Source: an uncultured Anaerolineae bacterium (lineage in GTDB: Bacteria > Chloroflexota > Anaerolineae > Aggregatilineales > Phototrophicaceae). From it: DNA of 58,173 nucleotides. The stretch lies in assembly GCA_937922795.1 (NCBI GenBank), contig CALAJK010000104.1:1-58173 (forward strand), given 5' to 3'. Shown in pieces: positions 40,259-49,701 of this stretch. The notes beneath the pieces are model-generated. The model was not told where the DNA came from and made no database searches. It was given only the letters and a program-made list of their open reading frames with translations. Both the position numbers and the translations under genes were made by a program. Numbering within the stretch: position 1 is the stretch's first letter; the number at the start of each line of letters is the position of its first letter.

Positions 40259-42061
40259 TCAGTTGACGCGTTCACTGACGTAGAATTCGATCAGATCGCC
40301 CGTATGGAAATCATCGAAGCCGTTCAAGCTGATGCCGCATTCGAAACCAGAGCGCACTTCGCGCACGTCTTCAGTGAGCCGCTTGAGCGAGGCCACCGTC
40401 AAGTTATCAGCCAGCACCCTGCCCTCGCGCTTGACGCGGGCGCGGGCGTTGCGTCGAATTTCCCCCTCGCGGACGTAACTGCCGGCCACAGTGCCGATCC
40501 GCGGGATGCGGAACGTCTGCCGCACTTCCGCCACGCCAATGGTCTTGTCCGCATAAACCGGCTCTAGCAGACCTTTCAGCGCCAGCTCGATATCTTCCAG
40601 CAGCTTGTAGATGATCGTATACTGGCGGATGTCCACGCCCTGCGCATCGGCGATGCGGCGGGCAGCGTTGTCTACATCCACGCCAAAGCCGATGATGATG
40701 GCCCCAGAAGCTTTGGCCAGCATCACGTCATTCTCCGAGATATTGCCGATGTCGGCGCTGAGAATGCGGATATTGATCCCCTGTTCATTGTTTTCGCCCA
40801 GGTTCTTGATCGAGTCAACGATCGGCTGCAAACTGCCCTGCACATCCACCTTGATGATCAGGTTCATCTCTTTGGCCGCGTCGCCCCGCACAGCCGCAAA
40901 CACGTCCTCCAGCTTGAACGCTGGGCGCTCCGGCTGCCCTCGGCGCGCTTCCAGCTCGGCCTTTCGCTGCTCGACGATCGCCCGCGCCTCTTTGTCATTC
41001 TTCACTTTCTCGAACGTATCGCCCGGCAGAGGCGGCTCGGTCAACCCCAACACCTGGACTGGCGTTGACGGCCCGGCCTGTGTCACCGGTTTTAACGACT
41101 CGTCAAACATGGCCTTCACGCGGCCGTAGGCGGTGCCCGCTACCAGGATATCACCGCGGCGCAGCGTGCCGTTCAGCACCAGCAGCGTCGCCAGCGTGCC
41201 GCGGCTGGGATCAACCTGGGACTCCAGGACGATGCCGGAGGGCTCGGCGTTGGGGTTGGCCACGCTCTGGTGCTCATCATCCACTAGCATGATCGCTTCT
41301 AACAGGTCTTCGATGCCCTGGCCGGTGATGGCCGAGACCGGCACTACCAGCGTATTGCCATCCCACTCATCCGGCACGAGGCCGATCTCTGACAGTTCCT
41401 GCTTGACGACTTCAGGGTTGGCGTTGCGTTTGTCAATCTTGGTCAGGGCGACGACGACCGGGACGTTAGCCGCGCGAACATGGTTCAAGGCTTCGCGGGT
41501 GGTGGGCATGACGCCGTCGTCCGCCGCGACCACCAGCACTGCGATATCGGCGCCCTGAGCGCCGCGGGCGCGCATCGCGGTGAAGGCTTCATGGCCCGGC
41601 GTGTCGAGAAAGGTGATCTGGCGGTTGTTGTGGATGACACGGTAAGCGCCAATGTGCTGGGTGATCCCGCCGGCCTCAGCCTCCGCCACATGCGCTTTAC
41701 GAATGGCGTCCAGCAGCGTCGTCTTGCCATGATCAACGTGGCCGAGGATGGCCACGATCGGTGGCCTGCGAGTCAGATTTTCTGGTTTTTCCTGAGCATA
41801 TTTCTGACGCCAGACCTGCGCCTGGGCGGCTTTCGCGCGCTCTTCTTGGGCGGCGGCGGCCGTCGCCGACTGCGCCTCAAATCCCATCTCCTCGACTACG
41901 ATCGCCGCTGTATCGTAGTCAATTTGTTGGTTGATAGACGCCATGACGCCGTTGGCAATGAGGCGTTTCATCACATCGATCGGACTTGCCCCGGTATATT
42001 CGGCTAGTTCCCGTACCGTTAGGTAGTCCGGCAGCAATAGAACCTGTTTTTCCTGTGCCAT
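40259..42061 (-). CDS. infB: Translation initiation factor IF-2 (short form)
   Basis: GTPase that brings fMet-tRNA to the 30S subunit; 600 residues. An IF2_N module (residues 8-60) is followed by only about 40 linker residues before the G domain: G1 GHVDHGKTT (107-115), G3 DTPGHEAF, G4 TKID. Domains II, III and IV with the C-terminal fMet-tRNA-binding barrel are complete. It is much shorter than the 890-residue E. coli protein because the long N-terminal region is absent. The ATG at 42061 has a near-perfect GGAGGTGATT, so the short form is the true start rather than an in-frame ATG 26 codons upstream. ylxR precedes it with a 96-base gap. Confidence 0.97.
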   Translation of the reverse strand: MAQEKQVLLLPDYLTVRELAEYTGASPIDVMKRLIANGVMASINQQIDYDTAAIVVEEMGFEAQSATAAAAQEERAKAAQAQVWRQKYAQEKPENLTRRPPIVAILGHVDHGKTTLLDAIRKAHVAEAEAGGITQHIGAYRVIHNNRQITFLDTPGHEAFTAMRARGAQGADIAVLVVAADDGVMPTTREALNHVRAANVPVVVALTKIDKRNANPEVVKQELSEIGLVPDEWDGNTLVVPVSAITGQGIEDLLEAIMLVDDEHQSVANPNAEPSGIVLESQVDPSRGTLATLLVLNGTLRRGDILVAGTAYGRVKAMFDESLKPVTQAGPSTPVQVLGLTEPPLPGDTFEKVKNDKEARAIVEQRKAELEARRGQPERPAFKLEDVFAAVRGDAAKEMNLIIKVDVQGSLQPIVDSIKNLGENNEQGINIRILSADIGNISENDVMLAKASGAIIIGFGVDVDNAARRIADAQGVDIRQYTIIYKLLEDIELALKGLLEPVYADKTIGVAEVRQTFRIPRIGTVAGSYVREGEIRRNARARVKREGRVLADNLTVASLKRLTEDVREVRSGFECGISLNGFDDFHTGDLIEFYVSERVN

Positions 42062-42157
42062 AATCACCTCCAAGTGGCTCCGCGATTGGCCAGGACAGGT
42101 TGCGATACGCCCCTTCAGCCCACAGCCATCCGCTGGCACCTCATCACTGGTATGCGT

Positions 42158-42457
42158 TTATTGAACATGTTCGCGCTCATGTTGGCTGAGTCTAGCCAGC
42201 TTGAGACGTTCGCGATCTTCATTCGTCATCACGACCCGCAGCGCACGGTTCAATACATCCGTACGGATTGCGCGCTCCCAGCAGTCATCACGCCCACAGA
42301 GATAGGCGCCGCGGCCGTTCATCTTGCCGGTCGGGTCTACCAGGACGCCGTGTTCGCTCCGCACAATCCGGATGAACTGACGTTTCCCGGCCTTTTCCCG
42401 GCAGACGACGCAGGTTCGCAGAGGAACGTGTTTCGTCCGCTTTGGCTGCTGACTCAT
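42158..42457 (-). CDS. ylxR: YlxR-family RNA-binding protein
   Basis: 99 residues, basic. The DUF448/YlxR signature is clear: RTCVVCREKAGKRQFIRIVR (Cys16, Cys19), GRGAYLC (48-54) and DCWERA. It probably binds nucleic acid; in other bacteria YlxR has been linked to RNase P and transcription control. The ATG at 42457 has GGAG close upstream and lies 16 bases after the nusA stop; upstream in-frame starts would lie inside nusA and add an Arg-rich stretch. Position between nusA and infB is the conserved one. Confidence 0.93.
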   Translation of the reverse strand: MSQQPKRTKHVPLRTCVVCREKAGKRQFIRIVRSEHGVLVDPTGKMNGRGAYLCGRDDCWERAIRTDVLNRALRVVMTNEDRERLKLARLSQHEREHVQ

Positions 42458-42473
42458 GCGCTCCGGTCTGCCT

Positions 42474-44360
42474 TCACTCCTCACTGTCCCAATCTTCACG
42501 GCTGCGCCCGCCCTTGCGACGGCGCTTGGCGACGACCTGACCGATCGTCTCATCGAACACGAGCTGGCGGCGCTGCTGCCGTTCTTTCTTCTTCTTCTTT
42601 TCTTTCTTCTTGGGCGCTCCGCCAAACCCCAGAACGGCCTCGTCTTCCTCTTCTTCCTCGTCTACCTCAGCGTAGCCTCGCGGCTGCGGCGGGACAAAAC
42701 GCCGCGGCGCAGCCGGCGCGGTCGCCGGCTCCGGCTCTGCTTCGAGCAGTTCGTCGCCGAATGGACTGGCCTCAACCGCTTCCTCCGCCGCCAGTTCAGG
42801 TTCAACCGCCGGCGCTTCGGCGGTCGGCTGCGGTTTGGCGAGGGTTTCGGCGGGCTCCGCCAGTTCAGGCAGCACCACCCGATCCAGCGCCTGCTGCACC
42901 TGTTCCAACGAACCTGGCGGGCACTCCCGCAGCAGATGGCGCAGGCGCGAGTCGTCCACCAAGAACCGCCACATGATCTCGCCGACGGTCTCCAGCGGCT
43001 GCAGCGCCTCCAGGATTTCGTCCGGCAGGTCGAGCGCAGTCACCGGCGTGCGGAACATCTCCGGCGGCAAGGTGGCCTTCACCGCGTTGATCTCCGCCAT
43101 GCGGGCCGCACGCGCCGCATCGCGCCGGGCGAGCTGCCGCCGCTCATACAGGTCGCTGAAACGGCTCAGCAGATGATACTCTTCCGGCATGATGGTGCGG
43201 TTCGCCGCCTTCTTCTCCATGATGCGCTGGACTTCTTCGACCATCCCGGCGTGCTGTGCGCGCAAATCCCGCATCTCTGGGGTTTCCAGCGAGGCCAGTG
43301 CCTCTTGCACAGCTTCGGTCACGCTTTTGATGTCGATGCGCCAGCCTGTCAGCTTGGCGGCCAAGCGAGCATTCTGCCCTTCGCGGCCGATCGCCAGCGA
43401 AAGCTGGTCATCGGGCACGATCACCAGCGCCGTCCGCCCGGTATCTGGATCATCGTCTAGATACACGCCAGCGACCCGCGCCGGGCTGAGCGCTTTGGCG
43501 ATGAACTCTTCCTGGTTGGCGCTCCACTCGATCACATCAATCTTTTCATCATGAAGCTCTTTGACGATATTCTGGATACGGATGCCGCGCATGCCAACAC
43601 AAGCGCCGACCGGATCAATCCCCTCTTGCAGCGCGAAGACGGCGACTTTAGACCGGTATCCCGCCTCACGTGCGATGCTCTTGATCTCCACCTGCCCGTT
43701 GAAGATTTCGGGGACTTCGTATTCCAGCAAGCGGCGCAGCATATTGCGATGGCTGCGGCTGAGGATGATCTTCGGCCCGCGGTTTGTCTTCTTGACTTCC
43801 ATCACATAGGCGCGCACTTTGTCGTGCTGCTTGTAGCGCTCGCCAGGGATCTGCTGGCTGCGAGGCATTTCCGCCTCGGCGCGCCCCAGGCTCAGCGTGA
43901 TGGCGGCCTGCGATACGCTCTGCACCGTGCCGGTGACCAGATCGCCTTCACGATCCACGAACTCTTCGTACAGCGAGTCGCGCTCCGCTTCGCGGATCTT
44001 CTGGAGGATCACCTGTTTGGCGGCCTGGGCAGCAATGCGTCCGAAACGCTTGATCGAACCCTCGACGCGCACCATCACCGTATCGCCGTAATTGGCCTCA
44101 GGATCATAGAAACGCGCCTTTTCCAGGTCAACCTCCGTCAAGGGGTTGAGTACGTTGTCCACGACCTCTTTTTCGACGAAAATCTGAGGTCGCCCGGTAT
44201 TAGGATCAATCTTGACTTCGACCCGCTGCGCCGTGCTGGCGCCAGCATCGCGGCGATAGGCCTGCACTAGAGCTGTCTGCAGCGCGTCCAACACGATCTC
44301 GCGCGACAGAGAACGCGACTCCGTGATTTCGTTAAAGGCGACCTCAAACTCGCTTTTCAT
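42474..44360 (-). CDS. nusA: Transcription termination/antitermination factor NusA with charged C-terminal extension
   Basis: 628 residues. The N-terminal RNA-polymerase-binding domain (1-130), S1 domain (about 135-200; [11 protein letters not shown]) and two KH domains (KH1 with GVGMRG-type [10 protein letters not shown]2 with [18 protein letters not shown], ending near 345) are complete. About 280 extra residues follow: a helical part (350-510), then an acidic Pro/Ala/Glu region and a Lys/Glu tract ([10 protein letters not shown]) with a basic end. Such tails vary between phyla. The ATG at 44360 has GGGAGTAGG upstream. rimP, which usually precedes nusA, is absent. The leader contains a strong hairpin. 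Confidence 0.96.
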   Translation of the reverse strand: MKSEFEVAFNEITESRSLSREIVLDALQTALVQAYRRDAGASTAQRVEVKIDPNTGRPQIFVEKEVVDNVLNPLTEVDLEKARFYDPEANYGDTVMVRVEGSIKRFGRIAAQAAKQVILQKIREAERDSLYEEFVDREGDLVTGTVQSVSQAAITLSLGRAEAEMPRSQQIPGERYKQHDKVRAYVMEVKKTNRGPKIILSRSHRNMLRRLLEYEVPEIFNGQVEIKSIAREAGYRSKVAVFALQEGIDPVGACVGMRGIRIQNIVKELHDEKIDVIEWSANQEEFIAKALSPARVAGVYLDDDPDTGRTALVIVPDDQLSLAIGREGQNARLAAKLTGWRIDIKSVTEAVQEALASLETPEMRDLRAQHAGMVEEVQRIMEKKAANRTIMPEEYHLLSRFSDLYERRQLARRDAARAARMAEINAVKATLPPEMFRTPVTALDLPDEILEALQPLETVGEIMWRFLVDDSRLRHLLRECPPGSLEQVQQALDRVVLPELAEPAETLAKPQPTAEAPAVEPELAAEEAVEASPFGDELLEAEPEPATAPAAPRRFVPPQPRGYAEVDEEEEEDEAVLGFGGAPKKKEKKKKKERQQRRQLVFDETIGQVVAKRRRKGGRSREDWDSEE

Positions 44361-44474
44361 GCCTACTCCCGTAAATCGTTCTTTCGGGGTTATTCGGGGC
44401 AGCTTCGTCGGTTCTATGATACTACAAAAGTGCGCCGGTCTTCCACTGACAGGGGCTGTATCAACGCCTAAATG

Positions 44475-44503
44475 CGGAGAAGTGGGGGCTGCCCACTTCT
44501 CCG
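44475..44503 (-). promoter_or_regulatory. 12-bp hairpin in the nusA leader (attenuator or terminator)
   Basis: A perfect inverted repeat CGGAGAAGTGGG / CCCACTTCTCCG with a 5-base loop. On the minus strand it lies 71 bases after the Agl23-like gene's stop and about 10 bases after the predicted nusA start point, followed by CATTTAGG with no T-run. It may end the upstream transcript, control nusA, or protect its 5' end. Confidence 0.55.
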
Positions 44504-44518
44504 ATTGCTGACCATTTG

Positions 44519-44547
44519 ATCTTACCACAGGCTCAAGGCGTTGACAA
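44519..44547 (-). promoter_or_regulatory. Candidate nusA promoter
   Basis: On the minus strand TTGTCA (44547-44542), 17-base spacer, TAAGAT (44524-44519), predicted start near 44512 and a leader of about 150 bases. It lies just after the stop of the Agl23-like gene. Confidence 0.5.
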
Positions 44548-44573
44548 GCCTTTTGCCTTCGGCTAAATTGGCG

Positions 44574-47500
44574 TCACCCGACCGCCTCCGCGGTTGCTTC
44601 CGGTGATGGCTGCTCGCCCGGCTCTATCTCAACCGTCGCCTCTGGCTGAGAGCTTAAGCCAGGCGGCGCGATAGCAGAAGGCTCATACGGATCGAAGCGC
44701 AGGATACGCCCTGAACCCGCGTCCGCCGCGAACAGGCGGCCCCGGTCATCTACAACCAATCCACCCACGCTGGCAAACTGAGAAGCATCCGGGCGCTCAC
44801 GATTCAACTGACCGAACGAGCCGACGCAGCTGCCGTCCGTGTCGTAGACCAGCACCCGGCCAGCATCTGGATCGGACACGTATAACAGATTGCGAGCCGG
44901 ATCGAGCGCCAGATACGGCCGGTTGCCCAGATCATCGAACCAGGCGCGGACGCGGAAGTGATTGACAGCGGCCTTGTCTTGGCCTGTAAAGATACTGGCG
45001 GGCGTGCCATCGAGCAAGAACGCGGAAATCCGCCGGTTCCAGGTGTCCGCCACGTAGAGCACGCCGTTCGGGCTGATCGCCAAACCCACCGGCTCATCGA
45101 GCTGACCGTTGCCGCTGCCGCCGCTGCCGATATCGCGCAGATGTCGCCCCTGTGAATCGTAGACCCGGATACGCTTATTACCCGTATCCGCCACGTAGAC
45201 CTGTTCCTCGCCGTCGACGGCGACGGCGCGCGGCCCCCAGAAGGCGTCTTCGGGCGCCGTCTGCGCGGCCAGACCATACTCGCCGCGCTGGCCCCAGACG
45301 CGCACGAATTCGCCCTCCGACGTGAACACCTGAACCCGATAGTTCCAGGTATCCGCCACGTATATCTGCCCGCTCGGCCCGATAGCGATGCCGCTCGGAC
45401 GCTCAAACTGACCTTCGCCAGCGCCCTGCTGGCCGAACGTGAAAGCGAAACTGCCATCCGGGTTGAAGACGGATATCCGGTGGTTGAACTCCTCCGCCAC
45501 GTACAGCCGTCCATCCGCCGCTACAGCTAGCTGCCGCGGCGAGTTCAACTGACCGGGCAGCGCGCCAGGCGAACCCAATGTCTGACCGGCCAAGCGCGGC
45601 TGCCAGTTGGCGGTGCACAGGTTCACCTGGGTCTCGGCCAGGGGGTTGACCGCCGTGCCATCGCCAGTGCCCAGCGTCCACACCTGCGCCGCCACATCCT
45701 TGCGGACGAACACATACATCCGGTCGGCTACTGGCCACTCCGTAATCCTGAAGCTCTTGCCGACCGCTTCGCCATAGATGGTGTAGTCGCGCCACCACCA
45801 CATATCCCAGATCCCGCGCCGAATCTGCTGCGCCTGCACGTTGCCCGGCGAGAAGTCCAGCGCGTTGATGACCCGCTGCGGCGTCAGCCCAAAGTAGTCC
45901 TGCATTGGCCACCACAGCCGGATATAGTCGAAGCGGAAATAGCGGTCTTCGAGCGCCGCCTCGACCGACGCCCGGTTCTCATCGCCCACGATCACGACCA
46001 CTGCATCATCAAAGGAACGCGGACTGGGGCTTTCGCCCAGATAGACCGCATTGCGGAAGTTGCGGAAATACCAGGCCCCCGGCCAGGAGATCTTGAAATC
46101 GTAAGCGAAGCGCAGATCGCTGCCATCGGTGATGCGCTGGCTCAATTCTCGCAGCTGCTCGGTCACACGTTTATTCGCCGGAGCGCCATGCGCGTAGACC
46201 AGAAACTCCGTCGCCAGATCGAAGTTGATGAACGAAGCCATCCAGGCCGAGCGGAACGTGACGAAGCCAAGCACGATGAATGCCGCCACCCCCACCAACT
46301 GGCGCACATGCGCCCATCCGACCCCAGCGCCCAGGCGCGACAGCGCGTAGATCACGCCTGCGGCGATCACCAAGCCGGCAATCCACTGGTACAGCCGCGC
46401 CAACTGAGCCTGCTGCAGCCCGCCCAACGCCGGCCCGATGATGAACGGACCAAAGATTTGCGCCAGCGCCACATACAGCACCGGCAGCAGCAGTAGAATC
46501 AGCCAGCCGCGCGTCTTAAAAACGCCCCAATCGATCCGATCGAAGATGCGCCCAAAATACCATGCCGCCAGGAAGATCAGGGGCAGGGTCATATGCGTCC
46601 CCAGCCAGGGCATCTTTTCGCCAGCCAGCGTATAGCCGATCAGGTTCAGGACGCCCCACCACGACACGAACAGCAGAAACGGCACCCGCTCCAGCCGTTC
46701 AGACGGCGGCAGCGGCTGCCGGCGGCGTTCGGGCTCGGTTTGAGCGTCGCCTGTCCTGGCCGCTGGTGCTGTTCCCAGCTCGACCGCCGGCGTCTGAAGG
46801 GCTTCCAGCCGCGCCTGGCGGCGCGCTTCGCCCCGCGCCTTCTGAAACTGCCAGAAATGGCTGAGCCCGGCGAACATCGCCAGCACGCTGCCGATGACCG
46901 GCAGAAACTCATAGAACGGCATGATCAGCAGCAGATAGTAATACTGCGGCTGGTTGCCGCGCCGCACGGCCTGCTGTTCCAGCCAGTAGTCCAGGCTGGT
47001 GTACATCCCGGCCAGGCCGGGCATGTTGGTGAACACGGTGGTGAAGAAGAACACGAACAGCAGGCTGAACACCGCCGCGCTGATCAACCAGCGGCGGCTG
47101 CTCCACACCACCCCGGCCGTGATCGCCAGCGCGAACGCCGGCAGCATGGCGACGATCGCCAGCAGCGTTTTGCCGATCGCCTGCGCGTCTGAAGTGGGGA
47201 TCAGGTTCTTCACAAATTCGGGCGCAGACTGCCCCAGCGCTGAGTATTCAGCCGGCGTGATGCCGGTAAAGACGGTGATGAACGGCATCAACCAGGGCAG
47301 GATGAGCGTCCCCATCAGCAGCAGGATGTCCAGCTCGCGAAAACGGTGCAGCGTGCGCCACCACCCCGCTCGCCGCGAGTACAGCAGGCCGACGATCAAC
47401 ACGCCGGATACGACGTACATCAGGACGATCGGGAGCGGATTATAGCCGGAACGCACCGGCGCGACCTGCTCCTGTCCCGGCACAGCCGGTTCAGCGTGCA

Positions 47501-48524
47501 CGCTGGCATCTTGCAGCTTTTGGATGTGCGAGCGCTCCTCGATGTAGATGAAGGCCGCGCAGATGATCACAATGAGCGCCAGCAGCAGCAGCGTATCCAG
47601 CCAGGGAACCCTCGACAAACGCCGGCGGTATGCCCACAGCATTGTCCCCCCTAAGGCGATGAGCGCGACCGCGAAGACCAGCGCCGTCCAGGTCAGCAAA
47701 CTGGTGTACTCCTGACTGCCCGGCCCCAGGGTGAGCGCCGTCTCCAGCGGCGCGATCGACAGCACCACGTACATGGCCAAGGCGACGACGCCGGCTGCCA
47801 GCACGGCTATCGACAGGAGATACATCAGCGACCGGCCTGGCAGCCGGAAGAAATGCTGCCCCAGACGCACCAACCAGTACAGCGTCAAGAAGCTCCCGAA
47901 GACGGCGATGTAAATGAATGCCACCTCTTTCGAGGCCAGGCTGGCCAACATCGCCGCTGCGAATATATACAGCCACCGCGCTCGCCGGCGCTGGTGTGCC
48001 GGCCCATCCAGATACATGAAGGTGCAGTACACCATCACCAGGGTGTAGAAGATGGAGGGCGTATCTTCACGGATATACCGGTTGTAATACAGCAGCAGGG
48101 GCGAGATCAAAATCATGATCGAGGCCAGGAGCGCCCCCCAGCGCCCCAACCACCGGCGGAACAGGATGGGGAACATCACCATCAGCACGCCCAGCACCGC
48201 CGGATAAATACGCGCCGTGAAGTCGTTGTCGCCGAACAGCGCGTACATCAAGGCGGTCACGTGGAAAAGAATCGGGCCATGCATCAGCGGCGTGTGGACA
48301 TAGACCCCCTGCCGGTAGAGATCCCACGAGAACTTGGTGTGCAGGCTCTCGTCATGACTCATCGTTCGGTCGCCCAGGATGTAGAAACGCGTGAAAATGG
48401 CCAAGATCAGGATGGCAATATACAGCGCGACTTCCCAGTTGAGCGCGAAGCGCCGCGTCAGCGCCGATCCTAACGGCCCATGTCCAGCCTGGGTGTCAGC
48501 CGATGTGGAATGCTCGATCGTCAT
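44574..48524 (-). CDS. Agl23-like GT-C membrane protein fused to a six-bladed NHL propeller
   Basis: 1316 residues. The N-terminal 950 residues are a GT-C membrane protein of the Agl23 (flippase-activity-associated, TIGR03663) type: Asp58-Glu59 in the first outside loop (MSHDESLH), then YVHTPLMHGPILFH and DNDFTARIYPAVLG, with a dozen or more helices. GT-C enzymes use polyprenyl-phosphate sugars; whether this one transfers or helps flip them is open. A soluble domain (about 820-950) is followed by six NHL blades (about 990-1285) with repeated YVADTWNxR phrases, likely outside the membrane. The end is a Pro/Glu/Ala tail. GAGGATTT precedes the ATG. It starts 10 bases after the anti-sigma gene and is the last gene of the operon. 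Confidence 0.9.
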   Translation of the reverse strand: MTIEHSTSADTQAGHGPLGSALTRRFALNWEVALYIAILILAIFTRFYILGDRTMSHDESLHTKFSWDLYRQGVYVHTPLMHGPILFHVTALMYALFGDNDFTARIYPAVLGVLMVMFPILFRRWLGRWGALLASIMILISPLLLYYNRYIREDTPSIFYTLVMVYCTFMYLDGPAHQRRRARWLYIFAAAMLASLASKEVAFIYIAVFGSFLTLYWLVRLGQHFFRLPGRSLMYLLSIAVLAAGVVALAMYVVLSIAPLETALTLGPGSQEYTSLLTWTALVFAVALIALGGTMLWAYRRRLSRVPWLDTLLLLALIVIICAAFIYIEERSHIQKLQDASVHAEPAVPGQEQVAPVRSGYNPLPIVLMYVVSGVLIVGLLYSRRAGWWRTLHRFRELDILLLMGTLILPWLMPFITVFTGITPAEYSALGQSAPEFVKNLIPTSDAQAIGKTLLAIVAMLPAFALAITAGVVWSSRRWLISAAVFSLLFVFFFTTVFTNMPGLAGMYTSLDYWLEQQAVRRGNQPQYYYLLLIMPFYEFLPVIGSVLAMFAGLSHFWQFQKARGEARRQARLEALQTPAVELGTAPAARTGDAQTEPERRRQPLPPSERLERVPFLLFVSWWGVLNLIGYTLAGEKMPWLGTHMTLPLIFLAAWYFGRIFDRIDWGVFKTRGWLILLLLPVLYVALAQIFGPFIIGPALGGLQQAQLARLYQWIAGLVIAAGVIYALSRLGAGVGWAHVRQLVGVAAFIVLGFVTFRSAWMASFINFDLATEFLVYAHGAPANKRVTEQLRELSQRITDGSDLRFAYDFKISWPGAWYFRNFRNAVYLGESPSPRSFDDAVVVIVGDENRASVEAALEDRYFRFDYIRLWWPMQDYFGLTPQRVINALDFSPGNVQAQQIRRGIWDMWWWRDYTIYGEAVGKSFRITEWPVADRMYVFVRKDVAAQVWTLGTGDGTAVNPLAETQVNLCTANWQPRLAGQTLGSPGALPGQLNSPRQLAVAADGRLYVAEEFNHRISVFNPDGSFAFTFGQQGAGEGQFERPSGIAIGPSGQIYVADTWNYRVQVFTSEGEFVRVWGQRGEYGLAAQTAPEDAFWGPRAVAVDGEEQVYVADTGNKRIRVYDSQGRHLRDIGSGGSGNGQLDEPVGLAISPNGVLYVADTWNRRISAFLLDGTPASIFTGQDKAAVNHFRVRAWFDDLGNRPYLALDPARNLLYVSDPDAGRVLVYDTDGSCVGSFGQLNRERPDASQFASVGGLVVDDRGRLFAADAGSGRILRFDPYEPSAIAPPGLSSQPEATVEIEPGEQPSPEATAEAVG

Positions 48525-48534
48525 AAATCCTCAT

Positions 48535-49035
48535 TCAGGGTGTAGAAGTGGCGCTTAGGAGCGGCACGCTGTGAGGCGCCGCTTTAGGAGTCTGGTGCAG
48601 AGCTACAGCCATCACTGTGGCGCGCGCCACGCTGGGCGTTGCCGTGATCGTCTGTGTGACTGGAGATGGTTGAGTGGGCGGAGCCGCCAGCATGATTTCA
48701 CCCCGGCTCAGCGACCACGGAAACAGCAGCGCCAGGATGAGCAGCAGCGCCGCCAGACCATATCGCGCCGGATACAGAACTTCGCCGGCGGGGCTGTCCA
48801 GCGCGGGCTGCGATTGCAATGCCCGCCAAACCTGCTCAAACTGCGGCGCTCCAGCCTCGCCCAAGCGCGGCACAATCTGGATTAGGTCTTGTGCCAGATC
48901 GCGCTCCTCAACATAAGCCGCGTAACACTCGGGACATCGGTCGAGATGCCGCGCGATCTCGCGCCGCCGGTCGGCGGACAGCTCATGATGAACGTAGGCG
49001 ATCAAACTCGAACGGCAGTCGTGACAGCTCGTCAT
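48535..49035 (-). CDS. Zinc-finger anti-sigma factor
   Basis: 166 residues. The N-terminal ZAS domain has His30-x3-Cys34-x2-Cys37 (HLDRCPEC) plus Cys4 and Cys7, which probably bind one zinc and hold the sigma factor. One transmembrane helix (about 91-107, GLAALLLILALLFPW) follows, then a short Thr/Pro-rich outside part without an obvious sensor fold. Release of the sigma factor could follow cleavage or a redox change at the zinc site; neither is shown. It starts 6 bases after the sigma gene stop, the standard arrangement for a sigma/anti-sigma pair, and ends 10 bases before the Agl23-like gene. Confidence 0.9.
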   Translation of the reverse strand: MTSCHDCRSSLIAYVHHELSADRRREIARHLDRCPECYAAYVEERDLAQDLIQIVPRLGEAGAPQFEQVWRALQSQPALDSPAGEVLYPARYGLAALLLILALLFPWSLSRGEIMLAAPPTQPSPVTQTITATPSVARATVMAVALHQTPKAAPHSVPLLSATSTP

Positions 49036-49041
49036 GGCGCT

Positions 49042-49635
49042 TCAATCGAACACTTTCACCCATTCATCCAGCAGACTTTGCCCCGCGGGCTGCAGCAGTT
49101 TGCGCAGACGCTCGTGCGCCAGGCGAATGCGGCTCTCTGCCGTCTTCTGCGGGCAGCCTACCACCTCGGCGATCTCACGATACGTTAGGCCTAGGCCATA
49201 ACGCAGCGTGACCGCCTCGCGCAGGCACGGCGACAGCGCCGACAGCGCCTGCTCCAGCGCCGCTTTGACGTCTGCTCGCGCCAGACTGCTCTCCGGCATC
49301 TCCGAGCGCGGCGCGGCAATGTCCGCTGTCAGCAGCTGCAAGACGTTCAACTGCGGCAGATGCCAGCGGCGGTAGGCATTACGGCAGCGGCTGAGCGCGA
49401 TCGTATACAGCCACGTCTTGAAAGCTGAACGCGCCGCATCGTAGCGCCAGAGATTGCGGAAGGCATAAACGAATGCCTCCTGCGTCACATCCTCGGCGTC
49501 CTGATGGTTCATGAGCAGACTGTAGCACAGGCGGTAGATGGACGGCGCAAACCGATCATACAACGCCGCAAAGCTTGCCTCATCGCCCTTCAGGCAGCCA
49601 GCGATCAACGCATCAGTTTCCGGCGGCTGGGTCAT
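49042..49635 (-). CDS. ECF-type RNA polymerase sigma factor
   Basis: 197 residues from the ATG at 49635, which has CAGGATATG upstream; a GTG at 49683 would add 16 residues. Region 2 (about residues 10-85) has FAALYDRFAPSIYRLCYSLL, the DAEDVTQEAFVYAF core and FKTWLYTIALSRCRNAYRR. Region 4 (about 125-185) has LSPCLREAVTLRYGLGLTYREIAEVVG and the recognition helix TAESRIRLAHERL. There is no region 3, as expected for group 4. It lies 66 bases after a GT-C gene and directly before its anti-sigma partner, inside an operon of envelope-glycan proteins that it may control. Confidence 0.93.
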   Translation of the reverse strand: MTQPPETDALIAGCLKGDEASFAALYDRFAPSIYRLCYSLLMNHQDAEDVTQEAFVYAFRNLWRYDAARSAFKTWLYTIALSRCRNAYRRWHLPQLNVLQLLTADIAAPRSEMPESSLARADVKAALEQALSALSPCLREAVTLRYGLGLTYREIAEVVGCPQKTAESRIRLAHERLRKLLQPAGQSLLDEWVKVFD

Positions 49636-49701
49636 CGGTTCATATCCTGGCTCGTCGGCGCGCACTCTGTTTTCATCATACACACGAACCGTACATTTTC
49701 C

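Noticed and set aside
44541..44546. TTGACA on the plus strand as a plus-strand promoter
   Set aside because: No -10 box at a suitable distance and no plus-strand gene downstream; the palindromic TTGACAA also supplies the minus-strand TTGTCA used for nusA.
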